Shown: positions 49,803 to 61,892 of the stretch, one piece after another
Layout of the letters: each line of letters starts with the position of its first letter
Position numbering within the stretch: the stretch's first letter is position 1
Assembly: GCA_034440635.1 (NCBI GenBank)
Contig: JAOTON010001356.1
Span: 2,364,501-2,428,500 of the forward strand
Reading direction: 5' to 3'
DNA length: 64,000 nt
Source: Lepas anatifera
Taxonomy: Eukaryota > Arthropoda > Thecostraca > Lepadidae
The notes under the pieces: generated by a model
Database searches by the model: none
Seen by the model: the letters and a program-made list of their open reading frames with translations, nothing else
What the model was told of the DNA's origin: nothing
Position numbers and translations under genes: made by a program

Positions 49803-49842
<40 letters not shown>
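49803..49842. repeat. (TA)n microsatellite
   Basis: About 19 uninterrupted TA units inside the hAT-like element. Confidence 0.97.
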
Positions 49843-49849
<7 letters not shown>

Positions 49850-50159
49850 GAAGAGCAAAATAAAACCTTCACTTCCGTTTTGGGAGGCAGACAACTTTAT
49901 GAACTCTGGTGGGTCACAAAGCTATGCACCGGCGCTAAATACGCTGAGGTCCGCTCAACATTGGGTTGGATCTCCACAAATACAGGGATTGACCAAATGT
50001 CCGCTAGGATCAGTGATCAGGACCATCCCGAATCGCATCAAATATTCTGTAGCCTGTTTGAATAAAGAGTTACCTATTGTTCCCAAGCAAAGAGGTAGGT
50101 TGCAGCCACAGAGGGCCGATACCAAAGGGGTAACCGCAAGCAAGGCAGAGGCCGACTGT

Positions 50160-50740
50160 AGTCAGGCCTAGGTAGACCATGGGGGAGGAGGGCATGAATG
50201 TTAGAAGTAGGGGACTGGCTTCGGTCACACCATGTCTGAGATTATCGTGAGGGACCTGGTCGCAAACACATAGGTCGCAAGTGGACCACAGGGGTCCAGA
50301 AGCACTTCAGGGTGTCGGATAGTAACAGGAGGTCCGGGTGAACCGCAAAGGGCCGGCTGGACCCACTGAGGACCCGGGTAGATAACGGGGGAATTATCTG
50401 CATCTGCGGGAGAATAGGGCCCGGCTTTGGCAGCAGTGGGCTGGGGGTAATTCGGAGGAGCCCGGTCGCTCACTCAGATGTTCCAATTGGACTAAAGGGC
50501 GCCCGGAAGCATGTCAGGCTGCCCGGATAGCCACATGAGGCCCAGCTCAACCGCTGGGGGCCCGGCTTCTACCACAGGGAGCCAGAGTGGAAAACAGGGA
50601 AATTATCTGCAACTGCTGAGAATAGGGGCCCGACTTCGGGCAGCAGTGGGCCTGGGATAATTGTGAGGGCCCCGGTGGCAGACTCAGAGGTTCCGAGTGA
50701 ACCAAAGGAGGCCCAGAAGCTTTTCAGGGGCCCAGTGTAG
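50160..50740. repeat. diverged tandem repeat of about 207 bp
   Basis: Three related units recur near 50238, 50444 and 50653, each starting with a phrase like GGGATAATTGTGAGGG..CCCGGT followed by an ACTCAGAGGTTCC..GAAGC..TTCAGGG pattern. Strongly substituted. Confidence 0.65.
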
Positions 50741-50744
50741 AGAC

Positions 50745-50990
50745 CAGTGTAGCTCAGGGGTAAGGCGCCTGCCTTCTGAGATAAGGGTCTCGTGTTCAAA
50801 TCCCGGGACCCGCTGGGCGCAGGGTTGGCTCTCACGCTAGCCTTGTCCTGGCAATGACTGCCAACCGCCTTGTGCGGCACGGTGGGACATAGAGAAACAG
50901 TCATCAATTCCCGGAATTTTTCCGCATATGCGGGGAATTGGGCTGTAGCTTCTGATGTTGGCAAAGGCCAGGAGCCGAAAAGTAAAAAAA
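50745..50990 (+). mobile_element. tRNA-derived SINE (S3)
   Basis: A box GTGTAGCTCAGGGGTAAGG near 50747, and B box GTGTTCAAATCCCGGGAC near 50792 at normal tRNA spacing. A non-tRNA body extends to roughly 50990. Nested in the hAT-like element; 3' boundary uncertain. Confidence 0.65.
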
Positions 50991-51832
50991 GGAACCACTC
51001 GGGGAGCCTCAGAGGCCAAAAGCTGGAGACCCGGAAACCAGCATTAGGAAGGGGGGGTTGCGACAGCATCCCTCGGATATCCAAAACGAAAACCATTCGG
51101 AGCCCTGATATCGATTTCTGAGGCCCCAAAATACATTAAAATGGGCCCCTAGACCTGAATTCGGGTGACATTTGGAACAGGGGCAACATAATACTTGGGT
51201 GAGGATTCTTACGCAGTTGGCTTTCAGACGATTATCAATTTTCCGCCGTGCGCCATACTAGAATATTTATGCAGCGTTAGAAATCCATGGAATTTTTGTG
51301 CATTTTCGTAAATACTAAGTAAATACGCTTCCCTTATAGATTTTCTTATTTTTCCTTGATAATTCTGCAACACTTTCCACTGAACAATTTTCGAATCAAA
51401 GAATATTTTTATCAATCCTTAACATTGTTGGAAGTTTTCCACGATTTCAAAGTAGTCCCATCTTACGTTACGAATTTTTGCACACTTTATACCCAAAAAT
51501 CTAGGGGAAACGTAGAGGGCTTCGACTGGTTCGCCCGGTGTGTTTTGATGACGATGCCACCGCTCTGTTCTGTACGCATCTTTGCGTATGTATTCTGGAG
51601 TGGTAAATTTACCCATATGGCCGGAGCTTCCAAATTTTACGCTGTGGTTTCTCGCCGTAAATCAACTTTTATTTCCCCTGATTTCGAAGCCTGCGGGGCC
51701 TAGCTAAAGCCGCCGGGCTCACCCTGTGGTGGCCCAGCGGCTGCGGCGGGAGGCGTTTCTTTCCAGTGCTTAAGGTCAGCCCAAGGGGGTGGGGCCGATC
51801 GCTCCCCCTTTGGATACGTCCCTGGAAATCAG

Positions 51833-52592
51833 GACCACACATAGGATAAATTTTGCATTTTATCGTTCATGCACGAAAGTCAAGCCAGGGGTAACGCAGC
51901 TACACAGCTGACCGAAAGATCCTAGGGTAAGCGGAAGCTAAAGCTGCGGACAGTGGCTAATGGCTACAACCGCGAAGTGACAGAGTTCGCAGCTGCAGCA
52001 TGGCTCCCCGCGGCCACTGTCGACACCATCGATAGGGAGCTGCGCGCTGTGGCTCGCACGATCCCAGCATGCCCGCAGCCAACTCCGACGGACCCCTCAT
52101 GGCGGAGGCAGGTGGCGCGACCAGGATTTGGCTTGGAGCCTAACCTTCAGAATGGACCCTTTATAGCTTAATGCCTCCCTCCATACCCAGCTCTTAATGA
52201 GTAAATATTTCTTCCAATAAGCACAGTGAACTTCACCCAGGATTTTCCTTTTAAGGATTGGAAAAGGTGCACTTTATTAATATTTAAACATAATAGTGAT
52301 ATCTGGATATCTTATGAACATGTCATGGAAGGAAGGAAGGAGAAAAGCTCACCGCTCTGGACGGACGGGATCAGATGAGGAAAGACCTGCTGGTGGAGAA
52401 TCATCTTCAGAGTTCGCAGTTGGCGGCTCTCACCACTCACCACACGCACTTGTGCCTGCTGAGCAGCGAAATATTCCAATGTCACTTCAGTGATTATTCT
52501 TAGAAAATTATAGATAAAGAATCTCGCAGCGAGAGGGTAGCAGTTAAGTGTTACCGCTGAATATTTGCCGTGAAGAAAGATATTATCACGCA
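51833..52592. other. spacer
   Basis: No gene recognised. 51990-52130 is GC-rich. Confidence 0.4.
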
Positions 52593-54472
52593 TTAACCCT
52601 CGCCCCACCGGGGGGCCATCGATGGCCCCCCTAAGGTTTTTCCAAGATAGCAGAAAAACGACGAGGCGCAGCACCACGGTTGAGGGCTCTACCTCTCACT
52701 GCATCATTTTCCCATCATCCCTGAAATTTTTACCCCGGGTCACCCAAGGTCAGGTCACCAGACGAGGTCAACCAAGGTCACCTCACTTCACCTTTAGAGC
52801 TCTGTAAGAGCTACATTTCAAAGTCGATCAATTTGAAACTTCCTACACTTCATGACCCCTCCAGGGTCTACAAGGTGTATATCCGGGATTTTTCGATTTC
52901 GTGCCCTGAGGTCAGGTCACGAGGCGACCTCTCCCATTGGAAAAGCATGGGGAAAAGCTATTTCATGATATAAAAGCCACAAAAATAATTACAAATACTC
53001 AGACTGCTCAGAACAACGTTTTTGGACACCCTTTCACGGATCTCAGGGGTCATATTTGCCCTTTGACTTTTCCAAGGTCATGCAAGGTCACCAGAGGTCA
53101 AAAACAGTATTTTGACAATAACTTTTGACCTAATTGAGCTAGAGCGGTGAAACAAACACCATCGTGTTTGTCTTGTCACTGGCTTTCATTTGATATACGG
53201 CAAGGTCACTTTGTGACCTTTCGTGACCTCAGGTCATATTAGGTCACGAGGTGACCTCTGGCGGTCAAACCACTGGCGGGAGGTCTTTACGTTCCACATA
53301 GCGGAAAAAGTACTGGCAATTTGCTATCAAATGTACTTTACCAGGCCTCAATAGCTCTAATGACATAAGAGTTATGCCCAGTTGGCTTAACACGCGCATT
53401 GACGGGGGTCTGAGCCACCTTCGCATTGACGGGGGGGACGGGTACCCGCCCCCCTAAGATCTCGAGAACCACGGTAGGTAGCGAAAAACAGTAAACGGCG
53501 TTGGGCTGCCCATCCACTTCTCCATCGAAAACATTTGAACCATTTTTTTGTCAGGTCACATTTAAGGTCACGAGAGGTCAAAACATGCCCGTCATAGGGA
53601 TAACATGTAAATTCAGTTTTTCGGCCATTAAATCTGAGCAAGTAAAGATAGAGCAAAACGACTTGAACTGTATGAATCCTCTTAGCAAGCCAAATCGAAT
53701 GATATATAATTTGACCTTGCTAGGTCAAATCAAGGATTTGACCTGACCTCAGGTCAGGTCAGGGTCAAATTATATAAAATGCATATCATTAGAACCGCAA
53801 AGCCCAGGCGAGTCTAATGCAGCTAAAATAAATGCTCTATCACCATCCGTTACTGAGTTATTCCGTAAAAACCATTTTTCCCATGTATTTCCAATGGAGA
53901 GGTCATGCCTCGTACCTGACCTTAGGTCATCGATATAAAAATACCGGAATGTATTTTAGAGAACTCGGTGGGGCCATTATGTGATATGAGTTTCAATCGG
54001 ATAAGTTCACCCTGCTCCGACTTATGCCATCTTAAACTTTTTTTGAGGTCGGGTCACTTGACCTGTAATGGTGACCTGACCTGAGATGACCTAACCTTAA
54101 AATTTTCACAGAAGTTGTAAAAATGATGAGGGAAAAGGTATACCAAGTACGGCGGCGCTACGCGCCGCCGTTTGTCTGCTATCTCCGAAAAACCCGAGGG
54201 GGCGGGTACCCGCCCCCCGTCAATGCGCGTGTTAATCATTGCATATTTGAGTGAAAATAGCCGATCTTGACCTAATTTGACCTCTGGAGGTCAAACCATT
54301 GACCTGAGCACTAAAACATGCGAAGTAATTTCTTACTGAATTTACGCGAGCTTTCTATTGCACTTTGCAGATTTGCGCTAACGCCCATATTTTCGGAGTT
54401 AGGAGGGGGGCCATCGATGGCCCTCCCGGTGGGGCGAAGGTGGCGCCGGACCCCCGGTGGGGCGCGGGTTAA
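52593..54472 (+). mobile_element. C-family TTAA element with nested A6 (C5), reference copy
   Basis: The best preserved C copy. Left end: TTAA, CCCTCGCCCCACCGGGGGG and the CCATCGATGG palindrome. The core starts near 52879. The doubled right end has the GTGGCGCCGGACCCCC spacer and TTAA at 54469-54472. A6 interrupts it at 53397-54235; without A6 it is about 1.04 kb. Dense AGGTCA/TGACCT hexamers. Non-coding. Confidence 0.95.
53397..54235 (-). mobile_element. A-family TTAA element nested in C5 (A6)
   Basis: Intact TTAA at both sides duplicating the TTAA of GGCTTAATCATTGC, which is present once in C7 (end of window) and in C3. Doubled end at the left, single end at the right. Contents match A3 in reverse. 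Confidence 0.96.
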
Positions 54473-54599
54473 TATGATTGTGATATTTTAAAGGCCATAC
54501 AGTCACGACATTATAAAACAAACAAATTCGCACACTTGATGTTCATAAACATCTCTCAGATCCCCCCCGCTTGCTCTCGCGCAGCAGTTTCGGGAGACA

Positions 54600-55540
54600 C
54601 AACGAGAGCATTGCTCGGGATCGGTGTTCAGGGGTCCATGGGACCGATTCACGGTGGCTTCTGAGCGCGATGCTCGAACTGACCTTGCTCACTGAACGAG
54701 CACTTCACTTGCTTTGAGCTGACCTTGTTCCTGAAAGCGTAGGCATTGGTCTCGGGGCTCCCAAACTTGACCTCCTGGGACCCCGGGAATCAGTCTCGAG
54801 GCCCCCGAACATCGGTCTCTGACTCCACGAGTATCGCTTTGGGGGCCCCGAACATCTGCCTCGCTGCCCCGAGAATCGCTCCGGGACCCCCAAAACCTGG
54901 TCTCGCCCCTCCCTCCTCCCAAAGCGATGCTCGGAACCGATATTCGGGGACCCCGAGACGGATTCTCGAGGGATTCCAAGACCAAGCTCAGAGGGACCCA
55001 GTGATGCTCGGGAGCCTCCAAGAATGATGTTGAGTGTGGGGGGTGTCCAGGAGACCGATGATCACGGTCTCCGAGTCAAGATCAATGCTCGGGGGCCTCA
55101 GACAGATGTTCGATGCCCCTAAAATGTATACCTTTATCAATCCCAGGAAATCCACCTCAGTGAGCATCATATTGTCAACACAGGCACATCTACCCGAGCA
55201 CTTTTTCCGAGACCCTCCGATCTTGGTCCCAAGCAGTGGTCTCGGGGCCCCCAAGGGTGATATTCGGGAGCTCCCAACACCGATATTCGGGTCTCCCAAG
55301 ACCAATGTCCCTGGCCCCCCGGGAGTGATGTTCGAGACCAATGTTTAGGGGCTCCCGAGACTGATTCCCGAGGGCCAAAAGATCGGGGGCCCCGAGAAGG
55401 ATGCTCGGAGCCCCAAGAATGTTCGGGAACCCAAAAGACAGATGCTCAGAGGTCCCCGAGAGCGATTCTCTGGGGCCCTCCAAGACTGATTATCGGGGTC
55501 CCCAAGACCAAGCTGGAGAGGGGGAGCACCAACACCCATA
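54600..55540. repeat. degenerate GC-rich array, about 23-bp unit
   Basis: Many imperfect copies of a pattern near GGGGCCCCNAGANNGATNCTC, in places spaced about 23 bases apart (clearest at 55440-55520). Frames of about 60-120 residues cross it on both strands and are not credible genes. Confidence 0.75.
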
Positions 55541-58500
55541 TTCCTGCTTTACAGTGAACAGTAAGCCCAAGAGGAGTCCACGGACCCCCTAGGCTACGCC
55601 ATTGCCCCAGCCCCGCCTGTATCAAACCAAAGCAGGCCCCAAGCAACCATGTTCTCTAGTTGTCGGCATCGTAGAGGAAAGGGATTATGTAACTGAATTG
55701 ACAGCATTTTGTATCCGCTTTCTCAAAACTTACTCCATACTTTAAGAGCTTTTAAAGTCAGTTTTAAAATAGCAGTGGCATAAAAAATAGAGCAAGAAGT
55801 CCCAAAACATATCAGCGTACAAAGAGTGCCAAATGAGGACCAGCACAATAGGCAGCAGGCCAAACATAATTTTTCGCTAAAATAACAGTTCTACATATGA
55901 AAGATTGTGCGATAGCATATTGAGGGATAACATTGTACCTGACCATTCCCAAAATGTGCAAGAGTTTAAGAGTGCAAAAAATATGCAAAATCATGTATAC
56001 AGTTTTGCATCCTGTACAATACACCTCAATTGAGCCAGATAAGTGGGTGAGTTTACTTTCCATCCAATCATGAATATTCCCTTCATATTTTCTATCTAGA
56101 CAGCTTTCTTAAAGCTGTCATAAAAATTTGCCTGTATTTGATAAAGTTTAAGTGACTTCCCCAATCCCCTCTCCCACAGTCCCAAATGCTTTAAGCCCAT
56201 TCCAAACCTATACACCTGCTGCTTCAGCAAAAACTAATAACACCTACAATGTTTCACAGACAGGGCAGGAGCAGCATTAAGAGGATTTGTTGCATGATTG
56301 TAAAGGTATGCTGAATGAAAATATTTTTTGTCATTTATCAGCCAGTTACACTGACTCTGTTTTAACTTATAATCTGATGAATGCACTACAGTTCCAAGCA
56401 ATCCTGTCTGTGTATGACACAGGCAGAAAGAACATGGCTTGTCTAGAAAAAAATATTGTTATGGCAGCTTTTTGATTTGTCAAACATTTTTAGGTCCCTA
56501 CAGTTGGCCAGCCAAGATCAATTTTCTCTTTCTAAATGCTTAAAATAATATAAATACTCATATCAAGATACATTTTGCAGGTTGTTGATCATTGAACGCA
56601 GCAAAACTTGCAACAGTTACCATCATGTTGGCTTTAAACATTTCATTCAATAGTTTATTCACATTTATGAAGCATTTTGAATCATTGCTAGAGAAAAGCA
56701 CATCACGCTAATCATTGCTTAATCTCCCAAAACGCTTCTTCAAACCAGACTTCTATCATTTTTTATTCACTAGCATTATCAAGCCAAGAGACATTGGGGA
56801 GGCAAATGTTTTTTTTAACTGAAGCAGTGGCACTCCTTCCTTCTTTTCCTATATGGAGTAATACACATTTGCTGTTTACCTGCAAATGAAAAGCCACAAC
56901 AAATCACATATGCTGTCCTCAAATGCCCACAACCACTAACATACTGCACCTATCCACCATGTTAAAATATACATCTGGTGGTTTATCCCTGCTTGCCCCA
57001 GCACCACAAGTTCTGCCCCCAAGTATGTTTGTGCCCTGCAGTTTCTTTTGCTGACCCCAATCTGAAAAAAAATTTGCAGACTGCTGAAATTTTACACTCA
57101 TGGCACAAATATTTCCATGTACATACATACCTTCACCATGGAAATACCTCAAAAATCATTATTGTCACATTTAAATGATTTTATATTTGTGATGCTTGCA
57201 TGAGTTCGCGGTGCGCTCACCATCCAGAGTGTGCTAGTGGTGCCCCACAGACAGAAAAAACTATCTCAAGATGGTAGGTCTGAATCTATATATAAACATC
57301 AATGCTTCACATGATTTATCATATATGCATGAGCTAAGCAGGTACTAAAACTGCTCACTATGCCCAACAACCACACTAATAAGATGTTGAAACCTGACAC
57401 AATCTGCTTACCTACTGTTCTTCCCCCACAGACTGCCCCACACTGGTCTTGACCCCCATCTCTACTAGTCATAGCCACCCCCAAAAGCTACCTCCTAAAC
57501 AACTCAAACTACAAGTTCTTATTCTTGTCATTGTGCCAATCCACAACTTTTTGCAGACTAGAAGTGGGATGTTTTTCAGTTATTAAATCTAGATATTGAT
57601 GCCCAGCACACTCCAAAGATGAAACAAAAAATATTTTTTGCTTCAAGTAGGCACTGCATGAGGCAGGCCTGGAGGTCTCTGTGAGCTGATACTGGCACAG
57701 CACTACAAGCCCTATATAAAGTCTACGGGAGACCCAAATTCAGGGGGTCGGAGGGTTAATCCAAGGGGGGCCAAAGGGGCTGTTACCCCCAACAAAGCCC
57801 AAAATAGTGTCTTTTGCCTACAAAAAGATCCAAATTTAGGCCCTTTTAAATACTATATTTTCGGGATTTCTTGATGGAGCCCCCCTCCAAACATTGATTT
57901 CGTTTCTCCAAAAATTGCTCCTGGTTCCGCCAATGAGGGGTCCGACCCCCAAGGATTTCCACGCACGGGCTTAGAGAGATAGGTCTCTAGGTACCCAGTT
58001 ACAAGTGCCCACTTGAGTCCCCGACTCGGCTTACCAGTAAGCACAGCGGCAGTCTACCTTCACTGCAGAACTTACATATATTAGGTTTAAGCAGTATTTC
58101 TATATCATACTTAGTACCAACATACCTGACTGATCAACACCTATACTCTCACCACCTTGCCACCACATGCGGAAGAAAGATAGTAACCGATATTTTCCTT
58201 CCTCTTCCTTGCCTTTCCGCTCTCTATATTTTTCCAGCGCCTAATTTATAAATAAATATCTACAGCGCGCCTAATGCGGCGGCTGGCGCAGTGCGGTGAA
58301 GGCCGAGCCGCTCAGCTGATTATAGCAGTGATGTGTTCGACTACGGAAGGAGAAGTGAATACGGCTGGTGACATAGCCTGGGGGCAATGGTGACAATGGC
58401 ACTTTATCACCATTCGTGTCACCAGCCCATGCTGAGAGGTAGGCGAGGGCCCGAACTTTTTCGAGCCCAGGATCGAATATGGTTCGAATAATTCACCGCA

Positions 58501-58759
58501 TTTACCAAATATGGTTAGTCGAACAAAGCTTATGGCGCAGACGGTTAAAATGGGCCAACCAAATAGGAACCGAACCGTGATAGGAACCGTGCCAACCAAG
58601 TCAATCCAGATTTTGCAGTGTATGAAAATTAGAGGTGCTACTTTTGTGAATCGACTTGTGACTTTTGTCACCCGGTGGAACTCCAGCTGTCACCATTTAG
58701 AATGGCAAAATGGCAACTTTTTCGACCCCTGGTCTAGGGTTTGGATTGCAGTGCCAGCT
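55541..58759. other. CpG-poor AT-rich DNA
   Basis: About 55660-57720 is AT-rich with very few CpG dinucleotides compared with the rest of the window, and lacks AGGTCA elements. No gene recognised. 57744-57950 is framed by GGGGGTCGGA and TCCGACCCCC. 58690-58733 carries a hAT-like terminus on the minus strand. Confidence 0.4.
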
Positions 58760-60008
58760 TTAACCCTATTTCCGTCAGGCTCCCGGCTACCCCTATTTCC
58801 GGCAGGGGGGCAATATCGGCCCCCTAAGATCTCGTAATCTAACCGGCCGATTTTGAAAATTCAAAGTGCCATAGATTCCTCTGCTGCTAAACTTTATTTT
58901 GAAAAAAGAAAATTTCAAAATTTTCATTTTTTTAGGAGAAGGTCGTGCAAAATATACAATTTTTGTGTATTTTTAGATTCTCCATAACCCTTGTCTCTGT
59001 TGTACGATTTTCACAAAACTAGTTCAGATTTACAAATAATTGACCCAAAATTTTCATATACTCGAGTTACGCAAAAACTCGAAATTCAATGGCAGTTCCA
59101 GGACCAGGACTATGAGGGGAAATATATACAACCTAAAAAGTTTTTTGTTACGCGGATTAGAAGCCGTCATATACTGCTTGGCATCTTTGACACATAAATA
59201 AATGAGAAAAAAAGTGAAAAACTCATCAGGGGCGGAGGCAGTAAGGTAAAACAGTGGGGTAAAATGCATACCAACAATATGCGAATGGTATGCATGAGTA
59301 TATTAGTCCCTTGACTAGTTGAAATTTAAATTCTGATAATTTTTACCCTCCCATGGCAGCTATGGGAAAGGGGGTGACATAGGCGGATCAAGGACTCGTC
59401 GTGGGGGGGGTGGGGGTGATTGGAAACACATTTTCAATATACAACGATATTGAGTCGCGGCGGTGATACTGGCTGGGAATATACATTTTGAAAATGTGTA
59501 GTGACTGGACACGCCTCTGGTAATCTAGAATTGGGTTATAACTATTTTGAATTTTCATATACCCAATTGTATTCGCCCTGGCACGGCTGTAAGCAGTCTT
59601 CTCACTTACTAACGTTTAGTCCTTCTTGATAACATTCCCCCCATTTTGAATTGCTGTAACCGCCCCTGATGAATACAAATAGTGACAATTGTGAATGCAC
59701 TATCATCTCACATAAAAAATGATATAATAAGACCATATAACTGGTATCAGGATCAGCAGAGACAGCTTCCTTTTACAAAAAACCCATCGCATACGATAAT
59801 ACTTGGTTTGTGGATAGAACCTCCCCAAAAACCCAGTCATAGCTCCGCCCCTGGTAAATATATAATCTTGAAAATTTCAGAAAATCTGCCTGTACTAGTT
59901 TTAGGAAAAGTCAGGAAGTTTCAAAGTTCTATCGCAAGCCGTTTCGGAGATATTCTCGAAAAACCTGAAGGGGGGCAATATTAGCCCCCCTGCCGGAAAT
60001 AGGGTTAA
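58760..60008 (-). mobile_element. F-family TTAA element (F1)
   Basis: TTAA at both ends. The left end has the motif twice (CCCTATTTCCGTCAGG, then CCCCTATTTCCGGCAGGGG) with a GGGGGCAATATCGGCCCCC hairpin and CTAAGATCTCG. The right end has it once (CCTGCCGGAAATAGGG) with a GGGGGCAATATTAGCCCCC hairpin. Unlike A-E it is nearly free of AGGTCA hexamers. An inner CAGGGGCGG-framed segment at 59227-59668 is probably a separate insertion. Confidence 0.87.
59227..59668. mobile_element. possible hAT-like insertion inside F1
   Basis: Ends CAGGGGCGGAGGCAGTAAGG and TTGCTGTAACCGCCCCTG are imperfect inverted repeats of the hAT style. The flanking 8 bases (AAACTCAT and ATGAATAC) do not match, so the boundary or the class is uncertain. 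Confidence 0.4.
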
Positions 60009-60861
60009 ACCATCCAGAACCCCTCCTGGATCGAGAAGAAATCTCCAGCCATGGAGACATAAATATATCGAAAGCATAGTTGTTAGCAATGCCACAGATC
60101 AAATGTTTTGCAGGAAAAGAAGCAGAATAAGTTGTTTTAAGTGCGTAAGATAGCGGAGCGGATCAGGTGCATATGATGATCATACCATCACAAAATATAT
60201 AAGTCATGAGGATAAGAAAGATGATGAGCTGACCAGCGTTACAATGACCAGTGGCGTGCCTGGAAATGTGGAGGTTCACATTGATGCAACTATGAAGCGC
60301 GCTACTTGCTCCAAAGAAAAGTTGGAAAGATGGAAATGGACCCGTTTGGAGGTTTGGAGATTAATCAAGCAAATGCACACCGCGTGTTTTTTTTCATTTT
60401 ATGAGTTTCGCATTTAATCCTGAAAACTTTAATCCACTAATACCCATTTTAGAGTACCCAGGTTTCTCTCAAATGTTACTAGTTCTTCTATTATTTTCGA
60501 GAGAGCTTTCGGAAATACTCAGTAAACAACTTTTTTTCATTTGTAAAGCAAAGAATAAATGGGGCAGGGTGTGGTGCGGCCTTCCAATAAGCTATTAACA
60601 TACCTGTCCCAAATTTACAACTGGAAAATTTGTAGTTTGGTCGCATGGGTACGGAAGGGCACTCCTGTCTACCTTTTAAATGGGTAGCGGGTTCAACAAA
60701 TAATAAAAACTTAGTTTTGGAAATCGGGAAGGCTCATGTTGTTGGAGCCCAACCAAGTTAGCTCGTTCTTATTTCATATCGTATCGGAAGAACTCAATCC
60801 GTCCCTAGAAAAGGTCTCAACTGCAACGTGACAGGTACAGTAGGTATTTTTCATCCCTCTC
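60009..60861. other. spacer
   Basis: No gene recognised. Confidence 0.4.
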
Positions 60862-61892
60862 TTAACCCGCGCCCCACTGGGGGTCCAGCGCCACCTTCGC
60901 CCCACCGGGGGGCCATCGATGGCCCCCTCTAACTCCGAAAATATGGGCGCTACCGCAAATCTGCAAAATGCAATAGAAAGTTCGCGTGAATTCAGTAAGA
61001 AGCCACTTAACATGTTTTAGTGCTCAGGTCAATGTTTTGACCTCCAGAGGTCAAATTAGGTCAAGATCGGCTATTTTCACTCAAATATGCAATGCCTAAG
61101 CAAACTGGGCATAACTCTTATGCCATTAGAGCTATTAAGGTCTGGTAAAATACATTTGATAGGAAATTGTCAGTACTTTTTCCGCTATGCGAAACGTAAA
61201 GACCTCCCGCCAGTGGTTTGACCTCCAGAGGTCACCTCGTGACCTAAGATGACCTGAGGTCACAAGAGGTCATTAAGTGACCTTGCCGTATATCAAATGA
61301 ACGCCAATGACAAGACAAACACGATGGTGTTTGTTTCAGCACTCTAGCTTATACAGGTCAAAAGTTATTGTAAATATACTGTTTTTGACCCCTGGTGACC
61401 TTGGATGACCTTGGAGAGGTCAAAGGGCAAATATGGCCCCTGGAATCCGTGAAAGGGTGTCCAAGAACGCTTTTCTGATCAAGCTGAGTATTTTCAATCG
61501 CTTTTGTGACTTTTAGATCATAAGACAGCTTTTCCCATGCTTTTTCAATGGGAGAGGTCACCTTGTGACCTGACCTCAGGGCACGAAATCGAAAAATCCC
61601 GGATATACACCTTGTAGACTTCGGAGGGGCCATACAGTGTAGGAAGTTTCAAATCGGTTGACTTCAAAATGTAGCTCTTACAGAGCTCTAAATTTGAAGT
61701 AAGGTGACCTTGGTTGACCTCGTCTGGTGACCTGACCTTGGGTGACCCGGGGTAAAAAATATCAGGGATGGTGGCAAAATGATGCAGTGAGAGGTAGAGC
61801 CCTCAACCGCGGTGCTGCGTCTCTTCGTTTTTCTGCTATCCCGGAAAAACCTTAGGGGGGCCATGGATGGCCCCCGGTGGGGCGAGGTTTAA
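60862..61892 (-). mobile_element. C-family TTAA element (C6)
   Basis: Full length: doubled end at the left (CCCGCGCCCCACTGGGGG, then CGCCCCACCGGGGG), CCATCGATGG palindrome, single end at the right finishing GGGGCGAGG-TTTAA. Its terminal TTAA (61889-61892) is shared with A7. Confidence 0.94.

Larger units (their letters stand above)
49704..51824. mobile_element. hAT-like element, 2.1 kb, non-autonomous
   Basis: Inverted ends CAGGGACGGATCCA at the left and TGGATACGTCCCTG at the right (one mismatch in 14). Flanks GCAATCAG (49696-49703) and GAAATCAG (51825-51832) form an 8-bp duplication with one mismatch. It carries a TA microsatellite, a diverged tandem array and a SINE. No transposase frame recognised. 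Confidence 0.75.

Noticed and set aside
50569..51129. 186-residue minus-strand frame
   Set aside because: Runs across the tandem array and a SINE inside the hAT-like element; no family similarity.
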